From: an uncultured Clostridia bacterium
GTDB lineage: Bacteria; Bacillota; Clostridia; RUG12999
Assembly: GCA_934792465.1 (NCBI GenBank)
Contig: CAKVOK010000013.1
Span: 7,622-71,621 of the forward strand
Length of the DNA: 64,000 nt
Reading direction: 5' to 3'
Of this stretch, positions 44,859 to 52,787 are shown in pieces; the first letter of the stretch is position 1, and the number at the start of each line of letters is the position of its first letter. A program made the translations under genes and the position numbers. The notes beneath the pieces were generated by a model, which worked only from the letters and a program-made list of their open reading frames with translations, made no database searches and was not told where the DNA came from.

Positions 44859-45699
44859 ATCATATGCAAAAATAAATATTACTCTCGACGTGCTGAAAAA
44901 GCGCAACGACGGCTATCACGACCTAAAAATGATTATGCAGACAGTATCGCTCTGCGATATTGTGACGATAGCTTCAAAGCCGCAGGGAATCACGGTAAAC
45001 AGCAATCTCGGATATTTGCCCACGGACGAAAACAACCTTGCATACAAGGCAGCTGCGGATTTCTTCAAAGAATCCGGAATATCCGGCGGAGCGGATATTT
45101 TCATAAACAAAAAAATACCCGTTGCGGCAGGTCTTGCCGGCGGCAGCGGAAATGCGGCGGCTGTTTTGAAAGGTCTTAACAAGATGTACGGCGACGTCTT
45201 TTCAAACGAACGACTGCGTGAAATAGGTCTGAAAATCGGTTCGGACGTTCCGTACTGCATTGAGGGCGGAACGATGCTCGCCGAAGGCAGAGGAGAAATC
45301 TTAACTCCGCTTACTCCCATGAAAGAAACTCCTTTTGTACTGGCTACGCCGAGAATGGCAGTATCCACAAAAAAGGTTTTCGCAAAGCTTGACGCCGATG
45401 CGCTGACGGAGCATCCCGATACGGACGGCGTTATAAATGCAATAAAAAACGGCAATATCCACGAAACGGCTATACGAATGTACAATGTACTCGAAACGGC
45501 AATGTGCCACCCGATTATAAACAAATTAAAAGGGCAGATGATAGACCTCGGTGCTCTCGGAACCGTCATGAGCGGAAGCGGTCCGACGGTTATAGGAATT
45601 TTTGAAACCGAAGAATCCGCAAAGAAAGCGGAAAAATATTTCAGAAAGAACTCTGTAACGGCATATGCCGTGCAAAGTGTACGGAAAGGTGTGGGATAA
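44839..45699 (+). CDS. ispE: 4-diphosphocytidyl-2-C-methyl-D-erythritol kinase
   Basis: About 286 residues. TTG 44839 is chosen because GGAGGTG stands 6-7 nt upstream; GTG 44830 would sit inside the ribosome site. GHMP-kinase motifs are SYAKINITLDVLKKRNDGYH, IPVAAGLAGGSGNAAA and a C-terminal MSGSGPTVIGIF. It phosphorylates CDP-methylerythritol in the MEP isoprenoid pathway. The 3' end overlaps the ribosome site of the following GntR gene. Confidence 0.95.
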   Translation: MKSLAVKSYAKINITLDVLKKRNDGYHDLKMIMQTVSLCDIVTIASKPQGITVNSNLGYLPTDENNLAYKAAADFFKESGISGGADIFINKKIPVAAGLAGGSGNAAAVLKGLNKMYGDVFSNERLREIGLKIGSDVPYCIEGGTMLAEGRGEILTPLTPMKETPFVLATPRMAVSTKKVFAKLDADALTEHPDTDGVINAIKNGNIHETAIRMYNVLETAMCHPIINKLKGQMIDLGALGTVMSGSGPTVIGIFETEESAKKAEKYFRKNSVTAYAVQSVRKGVG

Positions 45700-45700
45700 A

Positions 45701-46345
45701 GTGAGTGAAATCGCAGCTAAACAACCTCTGAGCGATACAATATGCGATGCGCTGAAAAAGGATATTCTGGACGGCGTTTTAAAGCCGGGACAAAGGCTCA
45801 TGGAGATACAATATGCCCGGAAATTAGGTGTGAGCAGGACGCCGTTTCGCGAGGCGGTGCGCCGTCTCGAAATTGAAGGACTTGTCACCGTTCTCCCCAG
45901 GCGGGGTGCGCACGTAAGCAATCTTTCAAGACGCGATATAAGCAACGTGCTTGATATTCGCAGTGCGCTTGATATGCTTGCGGCAGGTCTTTTTGTTATG
46001 CACAAGACGGACGAGGATATCGTCTGTCTTAAGCAGATCGAATCTGCTTTTGAAACCGCCGCAAATGAAAATGACATTCAGGGACAGATTTTGAACGATG
46101 TCAAATTTCATGAATATATCTATTCAAAAACCGGAAATGAAAAGCTTATTTCGCTTTATGCCGGATTTAAAGACCAACTCTACAGATACAGGGCACTGTA
46201 TCTGAAAGAGGAAAACTATACATCACTCATAGCAAAAGAACATAATCAGCTGATTGAAGCATTTGAAACGGATAATCTGAAAAAATCAAAACAGATTTCG
46301 GAAAAGCATATTGCAAATCAGAAAAAGAATCTGACGGAGGCGTAA
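45701..46345 (+). CDS. GntR-family (FCD) transcriptional regulator
   Basis: 214 residues from GTG 45701, one base after the ispE stop. The winged HTH (about 10-70) includes IQYARKLGVSRTPFREAVRRLE and GLVTVLPRRGAHV. The C-terminal all-helical FCD ligand domain has the metal/acid-binding pattern DVKFHEYIY and HNQLIEAFE. The ligand is unknown. Confidence 0.9.
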   Translation: MSEIAAKQPLSDTICDALKKDILDGVLKPGQRLMEIQYARKLGVSRTPFREAVRRLEIEGLVTVLPRRGAHVSNLSRRDISNVLDIRSALDMLAAGLFVMHKTDEDIVCLKQIESAFETAANENDIQGQILNDVKFHEYIYSKTGNEKLISLYAGFKDQLYRYRALYLKEENYTSLIAKEHNQLIEAFETDNLKKSKQISEKHIANQKKNLTEA

Positions 46346-46348
46346 TAA

Positions 46349-46873
46349 ATGTATATACGTCAGCATTTTATGACGATTACAAAACACAGGCACAAGGTAA
46401 TTTCGCATTGCATAAAGGCAGGTATTCCTCTCAGGGGATTTCTGCACGACCTTTCAAAATATACACCGACGGAATTTTTGAACGGAATAAAGTATTATAA
46501 GGGTACGAAAAGTCCGAACGTCGGCGAGCGTGAGGAAAAGGGGTATTCCTCCGCCTGGCTTCACCACAAGGGCAGAAACAAGCATCATTTTGAATACTGG
46601 ACGGATTATAGCGTGACGAAACGAAAGGTAATACCCATAAAAATGCCGATTGTCTATGTGAAAGAGATGTTTTGCGACCGTGTTGCCGCCAGTAAAATAT
46701 ATCAGGGCGAAAACTATACGGACGCTCACCCGCTCAAATATTTTATGAACGGCAAACCGAATCGTTTCATTAATGAAGAAACCTCGGATTTGCTCGAAAA
46801 ATGGCTCGTAATGCTTGCCGAACAAGGTGAGAACAAGGTATTTGAAGAAATACGAAATACAAACGAATATTAA
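46349..46873 (+). CDS. DUF5662-family protein
   Basis: 174 residues. HRHKVISHCIKAGI, GFLHDLSKYTPTEF, WLHHKGRNKHHFEYW and KYFMNGKPNRF match the DUF5662 family. The clustered His/Asp (HD, HH, HH) suggests an HD-like metal-binding hydrolase, but activity is unknown. It starts 3 nt after the GntR stop. A 16-bp perfect bidirectional terminator follows. Confidence 0.75.
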   Translation: MYIRQHFMTITKHRHKVISHCIKAGIPLRGFLHDLSKYTPTEFLNGIKYYKGTKSPNVGEREEKGYSSAWLHHKGRNKHHFEYWTDYSVTKRKVIPIKMPIVYVKEMFCDRVAASKIYQGENYTDAHPLKYFMNGKPNRFINEETSDLLEKWLVMLAEQGENKVFEEIRNTNEY

Positions 46874-46874
46874 A

Positions 46875-46910
46875 ATTATGGGGCAAAATGAAATCATTTT
46901 GCCCCATAAT
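46875..46910. terminator. Bidirectional terminator
   Basis: Perfect 16-bp stem (ATTATGGGGCAAAATG with its complement), 4-nt loop, T tract rightwards and T-rich sequence leftwards. It lies between the convergent DUF5662 gene and the ECF operon. Confidence 0.88.
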
Positions 46911-46923
46911 TTTTTGTCCGAAC

Positions 46924-49566
46924 TTATCTATCCAAGAGTCCGTACTTTATTTTAACTCTTTCAATTTTTTCTATCATGGGTTCAGCGGCAAACCACAGGA
47001 AAAACACCGTTGAAACCGCATGAATTAAATCGAACGGTATACCCAATATGCACGAAGAAACTATCATTTTAAAATTGATATTCGTCTGCGCCATAACAAC
47101 CGTTGCACTGTTCATTATAACTCCGTACAGTACAAACACGGAAACAAAGCCGAAAACGCAAAGCGAAACCTTTTCTTTTTTCATCAATCCCGCATCAAAC
47201 AGTGTCCCGGCAATAAAGCCTATCAACCCAAACGAAAACATCTGCCACGGCGTCCATGGGCCTTGGCCGAAGAAGAAATCCGATACAAACGCCGTAACCG
47301 CACCGACCAAGAATCCCGCTTCGCCTCCGAAGCATATTCCCGATATGATAACGACCGCCGCAACTGGCTTGAACTGCGGAAGCATATAAAATGCGGTTCT
47401 TCCGGCAACGGCGATGGCGCAAAGCACGCTCACCGTAACAATTTCCTTCGGCTGTGGTTTGCGACTCTCAAACAATGCACAAAACGGCACAAGCGTTTCA
47501 AGAATTATCATCAGACTTATGAAATAATATTTCTTGTCATGCAGAGTGTGTATTCCGATATACATTGTAAAAGGTATTGCAATTAATATAAAAAACAATG
47601 CCGCAGCAGTGCGTTTCGTGAATCTCCTTTCGGATTTCGGACGGCGAACGGATTTTATATCAATATGCTTTTGCGGCAACAAAAACATCAGCGATACGGC
47701 ACATTCAAATATGGTCGCAAACATAAACGGCACGACGCCGATTTTTCCGGTTATTCCCTTTTTGAATATTTCCGTCAATACAAAAAACAGTGCGAATACA
47801 CAGCCGAGTGTGAGCCGAAGCGGATCTATCCGTTTATCCTTTTTCGGCATCTCCGCTTTTTCCGTCACTTCAAAATCATAATTTTTTCTGCGTTTTTCCC
47901 GTACCTCACCGCCGAATGACAAAACTATATCGTCCGCAAGAACAGCTTGCGGAAGTACTGTTCGTGCCATACGGTTCGCCGATGTTGTATAAAAGTTTTT
48001 CCCGGCAAAAAACTCCCTCGGAGTGCCGCTCGAAGTAATCGAACCGTCGAAAAACATTGCGCAGCGGTCGGCAAATTCGGCGCAAAATTCAATGTCATGC
48101 GATACCGCAACAACCGTTACCCCACGGGCATTAAGACTTTTTATAATATCGGCAAATTCAGATTTGAATTGTGCGTCCATGCCTTTTGTAGGCTCGTCCA
48201 GAAGCAGTATTTCGGGATTCGTCAGCAGCACCTTTGCGAGTGCCGCTCTCTGCTGTTCCCCTCCCGAAATATCATACGGGTGGCTGCCGAGAAGATTCTC
48301 AATTCTGCACAGCCTTGATATGTCCCGAATTTTTTCTTTTTTGTCCCCTTTTGTCAATTTTTTATCCGATAATATTTCTTCAAGGTCGAGTGCCACAGTC
48401 TTTTTAACAAACAGCGTCTGCGGATTTTGCGGCAAAACACCGATAAGTCCGCTGTACGGATTTCGTATTTCGGAAATGCTCTTCCCGTTAATAAATACCT
48501 TTCCGCGATACGGGGAATTAAGTCCGCTCATGAGTGAGAGTGCCGTGGTTTTGCCCGTTCCGTTGCCGCCGACTATGGCGAAAAACGTCCCCTTTTCTAT
48601 TTTCAGGCTAAGTCCCTTTATTACGTCCGGCAAATCCTTTTCATATCGAAACCAAACGTCTTTCAGCTCAATCGCCGTTGCTTCGGATTTGATTTCTCCG
48701 GAAGCTTTCGGTATTTTATCCGTATTCGGTGTATGCATTTTCGTATATTCTTCAAGCCACTTTCTGCCGTCACACACCGTTATCGGGCAGTCCGAGCCGT
48801 TTGTCAGCGTTCCGTAAATGCGCATCGGAGCAGGGAGTGCGTCATACATTTCGTTATCCGATTTCCTTAAGATTTTCTCAGCTTTCTGCGGCTCGCCGTC
48901 AAATATGATTTTTCCGTTTTCCATGACTATTATCCTGTCTGATATGGGGAATGCGTCCTCCAATCTGTGTTCCGTCAGAATAACCGTTGTTCCGAGTTCC
49001 CGGTTGATTTTTTCCAATGTCTTGAGAAATTCCTGTGCCGCAATCGGGTCAAGCTGGCTCGTCGGCTCGTCCAGAAGCAGCACGGACGGCTGCATGACCA
49101 TAACGGAAGCCAAATTCAAAAGCTGCTTTTGCCCTCCGGAAAGCTCGGTAACCTTTTTATGAAACCATGTTTGTATACCGAAAAAAGAAGCCATTTCGGA
49201 AACCCTCGTTCTTATTTCGGGCGTGGAATATCCAAGGCTCTCAAGTCCGAAAGCAAGCTCATGCCACACCTTGTCAGTAACAATCTGATTATCCGGACTT
49301 TGCATAACATAACCGATTTTTGATACCTGTCCCTTATCGTCCAATTCAGACAAAAATTTATTCTCAAAATATATATTTCCGCTTATCGTCCCCACAGGGG
49401 AAACGACAGGTTTGAGAAGCTTCAGCAGTGTAGTTTTTCCGCAGCCGGATTTTCCGCAAATCGTTATAAATTCGCCGCAGCCGATTGTCAGATTGATATT
49501 TTTAAGCGCACTGCCGTTTCTTTCGGGATATGCAAAGCTTAAATTTTCGATTCTATAGCTTTCCAC
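46924..49566 (-). CDS. Single-chain ECF transporter subunit: two EcfA ATPase domains fused to an S component
   Basis: 880 residues. ATPase 1 (about 1-235) has Walker A GKSGCGKTTLL, PDNQIV, LSGGQKQLL and LLLDEPTSQLDP. ATPase 2 (about 295-520) has GGNGTGKTTAL, ISGGEQQRAALAKVL and LLLDEPTKGMD. From about 590 the chain is membrane-spanning. Its last 170 residues, with GRTAFYMLPQFKPVAAVVII and SDFFFGQGPWTPWQMFSFG, look like an ECF substrate-binding S component. With EcfT encoded upstream this makes a full ECF transporter in two polypeptides. Cobalamin is the probable substrate because of the riboswitch and DUF4430 neighbours. GTG start has GGGAGG 7 nt upstream and overlaps ecfT. Confidence 0.88.
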   Translation of the reverse strand: MESYRIENLSFAYPERNGSALKNINLTIGCGEFITICGKSGCGKTTLLKLLKPVVSPVGTISGNIYFENKFLSELDDKGQVSKIGYVMQSPDNQIVTDKVWHELAFGLESLGYSTPEIRTRVSEMASFFGIQTWFHKKVTELSGGQKQLLNLASVMVMQPSVLLLDEPTSQLDPIAAQEFLKTLEKINRELGTTVILTEHRLEDAFPISDRIIVMENGKIIFDGEPQKAEKILRKSDNEMYDALPAPMRIYGTLTNGSDCPITVCDGRKWLEEYTKMHTPNTDKIPKASGEIKSEATAIELKDVWFRYEKDLPDVIKGLSLKIEKGTFFAIVGGNGTGKTTALSLMSGLNSPYRGKVFINGKSISEIRNPYSGLIGVLPQNPQTLFVKKTVALDLEEILSDKKLTKGDKKEKIRDISRLCRIENLLGSHPYDISGGEQQRAALAKVLLTNPEILLLDEPTKGMDAQFKSEFADIIKSLNARGVTVVAVSHDIEFCAEFADRCAMFFDGSITSSGTPREFFAGKNFYTTSANRMARTVLPQAVLADDIVLSFGGEVREKRRKNYDFEVTEKAEMPKKDKRIDPLRLTLGCVFALFFVLTEIFKKGITGKIGVVPFMFATIFECAVSLMFLLPQKHIDIKSVRRPKSERRFTKRTAAALFFILIAIPFTMYIGIHTLHDKKYYFISLMIILETLVPFCALFESRKPQPKEIVTVSVLCAIAVAGRTAFYMLPQFKPVAAVVIISGICFGGEAGFLVGAVTAFVSDFFFGQGPWTPWQMFSFGLIGFIAGTLFDAGLMKKEKVSLCVFGFVSVFVLYGVIMNSATVVMAQTNINFKMIVSSCILGIPFDLIHAVSTVFFLWFAAEPMIEKIERVKIKYGLLDR

Positions 49567-50432
49567 CTTAAAACCTCCCTTGTCTCAATCATTATCGGGT
49601 ATACGCAAAGCGCAAGATATGATATAAATACACTCGCCGAAAATAGTGTAAATTCGGCACTTTTCAATGACGGAAAATATCTGAAATATATTCCTCCGAA
49701 TATACTGCCGATAAGTGTGTATATTCCGAAAAACATAATATATATAAGTGCTGTCTTATCCCGCTTGTCAAATGTAAAAATCGAAAATGCCGTTCTGCCC
49801 GGAAGTCCGTAACCTCTCGCTTTCATGCTGCCTGCGGTTTCGATTGCGTTTTCCAATGCCCATGTAATCATTACCGATAATATCATAAGTCCGCATTTTG
49901 CCTTTTTAACAATTCCGCCGTCCGCCGTGCTTCTGCCTATGCATTTCTGCGCATTTGAAACAACTTTCAGCTGTGCGGAAAACCTCGGTACGAACCGCAG
50001 CGTCATTGACAGCACAAGCGAAAGCGACGGAATTATCTTTCCGAAAAGATAAACGAATTTGTCGCTCGTCATTATAGCATTGTAGCATGAAAACCAATAT
50101 ATCACGCTTATCAGCAAAACCGCCGCACCGATTCCGTACAGCAGCGATTCAAGCGTAAATGGATTTCCGCTCGGCAGATAGGCAAGGATAGTTGCACCCT
50201 CGTGATTAAATGCCGGATTCGTCAATGCCGTTATTGTGAGAATCGGCAGCGTATATATCAAGCTCATTTTTGTTTTTCGGCTGCCGTTCAGCATTGCCGA
50301 ATAAGTGAATGCGCAGATAAACGATATTGCAAGGCATATCGGGTGTGTAAAAAAACAGGAAAAGCCTATTACAAACACAAAATATACCATATTCACAATC
50401 GGGTGATATGTTTTAAATTCTTTCATAATCAT
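49539..50432 (-). CDS. ecfT: ECF transporter transmembrane component EcfT
   Basis: About 297 residues from ATG 50432, which overlaps the stop of the DUF4430 gene as ATGA. It is a CbiQ-type membrane protein with five or six spans. The hallmark coupling-helix sequences GSMKARGYGLPGR (Ala-Arg-Gly) and SLVLSMTLRFVPRFSAQL are present. It links the S component to the ATPases. A frame extension upstream lies inside the previous gene and is rejected. Confidence 0.92.
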   Translation of the reverse strand: MIMKEFKTYHPIVNMVYFVFVIGFSCFFTHPICLAISFICAFTYSAMLNGSRKTKMSLIYTLPILTITALTNPAFNHEGATILAYLPSGNPFTLESLLYGIGAAVLLISVIYWFSCYNAIMTSDKFVYLFGKIIPSLSLVLSMTLRFVPRFSAQLKVVSNAQKCIGRSTADGGIVKKAKCGLMILSVMITWALENAIETAGSMKARGYGLPGRTAFSIFTFDKRDKTALIYIMFFGIYTLIGSIFGGIYFRYFPSLKSAEFTLFSASVFISYLALCVYPIMIETREVLRWKAIESKI

Positions 50433-51211
50433 TCTCCGTTTTTTGCCGCATAATTTCCGCCCACATCCTTGCCGAGGTCGCAGGTATATACCCACTCGAC
50501 CTTATCGCCCTCTTTGAGCTGATACCTCGAACAGCCGTAGTTCGGAAACCAGCCGTTCACGCTGTACATCCAGCCGGAAAGCTCGCCGCAGTCAAATTCG
50601 TACAGATTTGCAATCCCCTCGATATATGCGCTGTTGTACACGGGTGTGTTTACAAATTCCATATGGATTTTGTTCCGTTTCATTTCTCTCACAAGCAGAT
50701 TAAAAACGCTTTCGCCCTCATAAAACGTCACTTTCTTTTCCGGATATATAACGCCGTCCTGCGGCACAAGCTCACGCTTTTCCTCTTTCAGCCACGAAAT
50801 ATTTTTAAGTATCGTATCGCATCGCACGGACAATGTGCAGGTATGCTCCGTGTCCGTAACCACTGCGTCCTGCGGTTCGGCAGGCTGCGGCTTGCCGCTC
50901 GGAACAGGGTCGGTGCGATACTCGTCCCGGTGCGCCTTTGTGCTCGGCTCCGGTTCTTTCGTTTGGCTCGGCTGAACTGACGGAGAAAGGGTTTCCGGCG
51001 GTGCACTTTCTTCCGCATTTTTAACCTCCGGCGTCTGTTCGGGTATATCTAAATCCGCTTTTTTCGCAGTCTGCGCCGTTGTTTTCGGCTTGGCGGTTTC
51101 CGTGCGGTTTACGTCAAACCCCCGAAGCGACGGCGCATTTCCACCGTACCAAAACGCAAATACCAGAACCGCCGCTACGACTGCGCACGTTATAATCTTA
51201 TATCTTTTCAT
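50429..51211 (-). CDS. Membrane-anchored transcobalamin-like (DUF4430) protein
   Basis: 260 residues. One N-terminal membrane helix (IITCAVVAAVLVFAFWYGG) is followed by a Pro/Thr/Glu-rich spacer (about 40-120). A DUF4430/transcobalamin C-terminal-like beta domain (about 125-255) contains FYEGESVFNLLVREMKRN, CGELSGWMYSVNGWFPNYG and GDKVEWVYTCDLGKDVG. The layout would hold the domain close to the membrane, next to the ECF transporter, as a possible cobalamin hand-over subunit. The ligand is inferred from context. Confidence 0.8.
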   Translation of the reverse strand: MKRYKIITCAVVAAVLVFAFWYGGNAPSLRGFDVNRTETAKPKTTAQTAKKADLDIPEQTPEVKNAEESAPPETLSPSVQPSQTKEPEPSTKAHRDEYRTDPVPSGKPQPAEPQDAVVTDTEHTCTLSVRCDTILKNISWLKEEKRELVPQDGVIYPEKKVTFYEGESVFNLLVREMKRNKIHMEFVNTPVYNSAYIEGIANLYEFDCGELSGWMYSVNGWFPNYGCSRYQLKEGDKVEWVYTCDLGKDVGGNYAAKNGE

Positions 51212-51212
51212 G

Positions 51213-52787
51213 TCAATCTCCCAACAGATTCGATTTATCCAGCATATTATAAACCATATCGGCTATTTCGCCTCTTGAAATGTTTTCTTTCGGTTTTATA
51301 TCCATATCGTCATAAACTGCGATTTTTTCACGGCAGCAGAATGCAAAATCATTTACAGCCCAACTTGATATTTTTACATAATCGGCAAATTCCGCCAGAA
51401 TATCTCTTGCTTCCGCCGTTGCCATATCGTTTTTCATTCCGCAGAGTGCCGCCGCCCTCGCCGTCATGACAACGGCTTCTTCTCGGGTTATTGTTCCGTT
51501 CGGATTAAATTCACTCTCAGATATTCCGTTTACAATACCGTAGGAGCGTGCGGTATTTACATACTTGTAATACCAATCCCCGGCGGTTACGTCAGCAAAT
51601 GCCGTACCGTCTTTTTCCGGCAGACCCAAGGCACGCACTGTTATCGCCGCAAATTCCGCACGTGATACATACGAATCGGGTTCAAATGAATTTTCGGATT
51701 TTCCGTTTATAATATTTCTTGAAGCCAAGGCTTCAACCGCCTTTTGATATTTATGTCCCTTAATGTCATAAAACGTTTTGCCCGCCGCTGTTATCTCCGA
51801 TTTTTTCACATCGTGATTTTTGCCGTCAAGCCCTGTTTGCACCGTGTTTTCATCATGAACCCTTTGAACGGCGTCCGTCATGCGGTATAAACTGTTTTTG
51901 TTTTCCGACACCCTCTTTACATCAACCAAAGCATAAAATGCCTGTTCGGTTGCCATAAGATTTGAACCGCCGCCGTATATGTGGCAAAATCCGTTTTCGG
52001 GAATATAATACGATAATAAATTATCGGTCAGTGTATTTCCGTTTTTAACGAATCTGCTGTCATCAAGCGGTATTCCAAGTTCGCAAAGTGCTGCTATTAC
52101 CTGCGAACAGCTTTCGGAATTTTCCGTGCTCCAGCTTGAGAAACCGCCTTTTTCATTCTGCATTTCCGATAAGCAATCCAAAGCACGTTCAACGGCGGCT
52201 TCAACCTTTGTGTCCTCACGGTATTTCGCCAAAGCCTGCAATGCCATTGCCGTAATATCCGCATCCGGAGTGTCGGAGGCAAGCGCCCAGCCGCCTTTCG
52301 GATTCTCACATTTCAAAAGGTATGCAACATATTTTTTCTTTATCTCGTCCGTGCCGTAGTTTCCGCTGTCAAGCGCTATAAGTGCCCATATCGCCCCGTT
52401 TATGCCCTGCTGCAGGGTCTTGTCGAAATCCAGCAGCGGAGTCGTAAGGTTGTAGCCTCCGGCATTTTCGGGGTTTTTGCCTATTGCTGTCAGCGCAAGA
52501 ATAACTCTCGAATATTCGGTGTATTTCACCGAATGAAGAACGCCGTCTTTCGATTTTATATAGTTTAACGCAGCTGCATAATAATTATCAAAATATTCCT
52601 GCGGAATATCCGCATCGCTCCTCGCCAGACCTATAACCGTCCATTCGCCGCCGATAGAGCCGACCTGCGGGTCGCTTACCGTTTGATAAAGATATTGCGC
52701 CGTGTCGTTATAATAATCAACGGCGGCATTTACCGCCGTTGATAATGTTACGATTAAACATAACAGATATGATATTACTTTTTTCAT
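51213..52787 (-). CDS. SLH-anchored alpha/alpha-toroid (prenyltransferase/squalene-cyclase-like) protein
   Basis: 524 residues. Signal peptide, then about 300 residues of helical-hairpin repeats of the prenyltransferase/squalene-oxidase type: GGWALASDTPDADITAMALQ, EKGGFSSWSTENSESCSQVI and GSNLMATEQAFYALV. Three SLH domains follow from about 335 (FEPDSYVSRAEFAAITV, FNPNGTITREEAVVMTA, ENISRGEIADMVYNML). No DxDD or DxDxx cyclase acid motif is seen, so it is unlikely to be a terpene enzyme. The N-terminal domain of animal transcobalamin/intrinsic factor has the same type of fold. Start overlaps the previous stop (ATGA). Confidence 0.8.
   Translation of the reverse strand: MKKVISYLLCLIVTLSTAVNAAVDYYNDTAQYLYQTVSDPQVGSIGGEWTVIGLARSDADIPQEYFDNYYAAALNYIKSKDGVLHSVKYTEYSRVILALTAIGKNPENAGGYNLTTPLLDFDKTLQQGINGAIWALIALDSGNYGTDEIKKKYVAYLLKCENPKGGWALASDTPDADITAMALQALAKYREDTKVEAAVERALDCLSEMQNEKGGFSSWSTENSESCSQVIAALCELGIPLDDSRFVKNGNTLTDNLLSYYIPENGFCHIYGGGSNLMATEQAFYALVDVKRVSENKNSLYRMTDAVQRVHDENTVQTGLDGKNHDVKKSEITAAGKTFYDIKGHKYQKAVEALASRNIINGKSENSFEPDSYVSRAEFAAITVRALGLPEKDGTAFADVTAGDWYYKYVNTARSYGIVNGISESEFNPNGTITREEAVVMTARAAALCGMKNDMATAEARDILAEFADYVKISSWAVNDFAFCCREKIAVYDDMDIKPKENISRGEIADMVYNMLDKSNLLGD

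Noticed and set aside
52384..52430. Additional GCCCTGC/GCAGGG leader motif
   Set aside because: The match lies inside a coding sequence without the AATCTCC/GGAGATT parts and is chance.
51213..52787. Terpene or squalene cyclase
   Set aside because: No acid catalytic motif, secreted with SLH anchors, and no isoprenoid genes in the operon.
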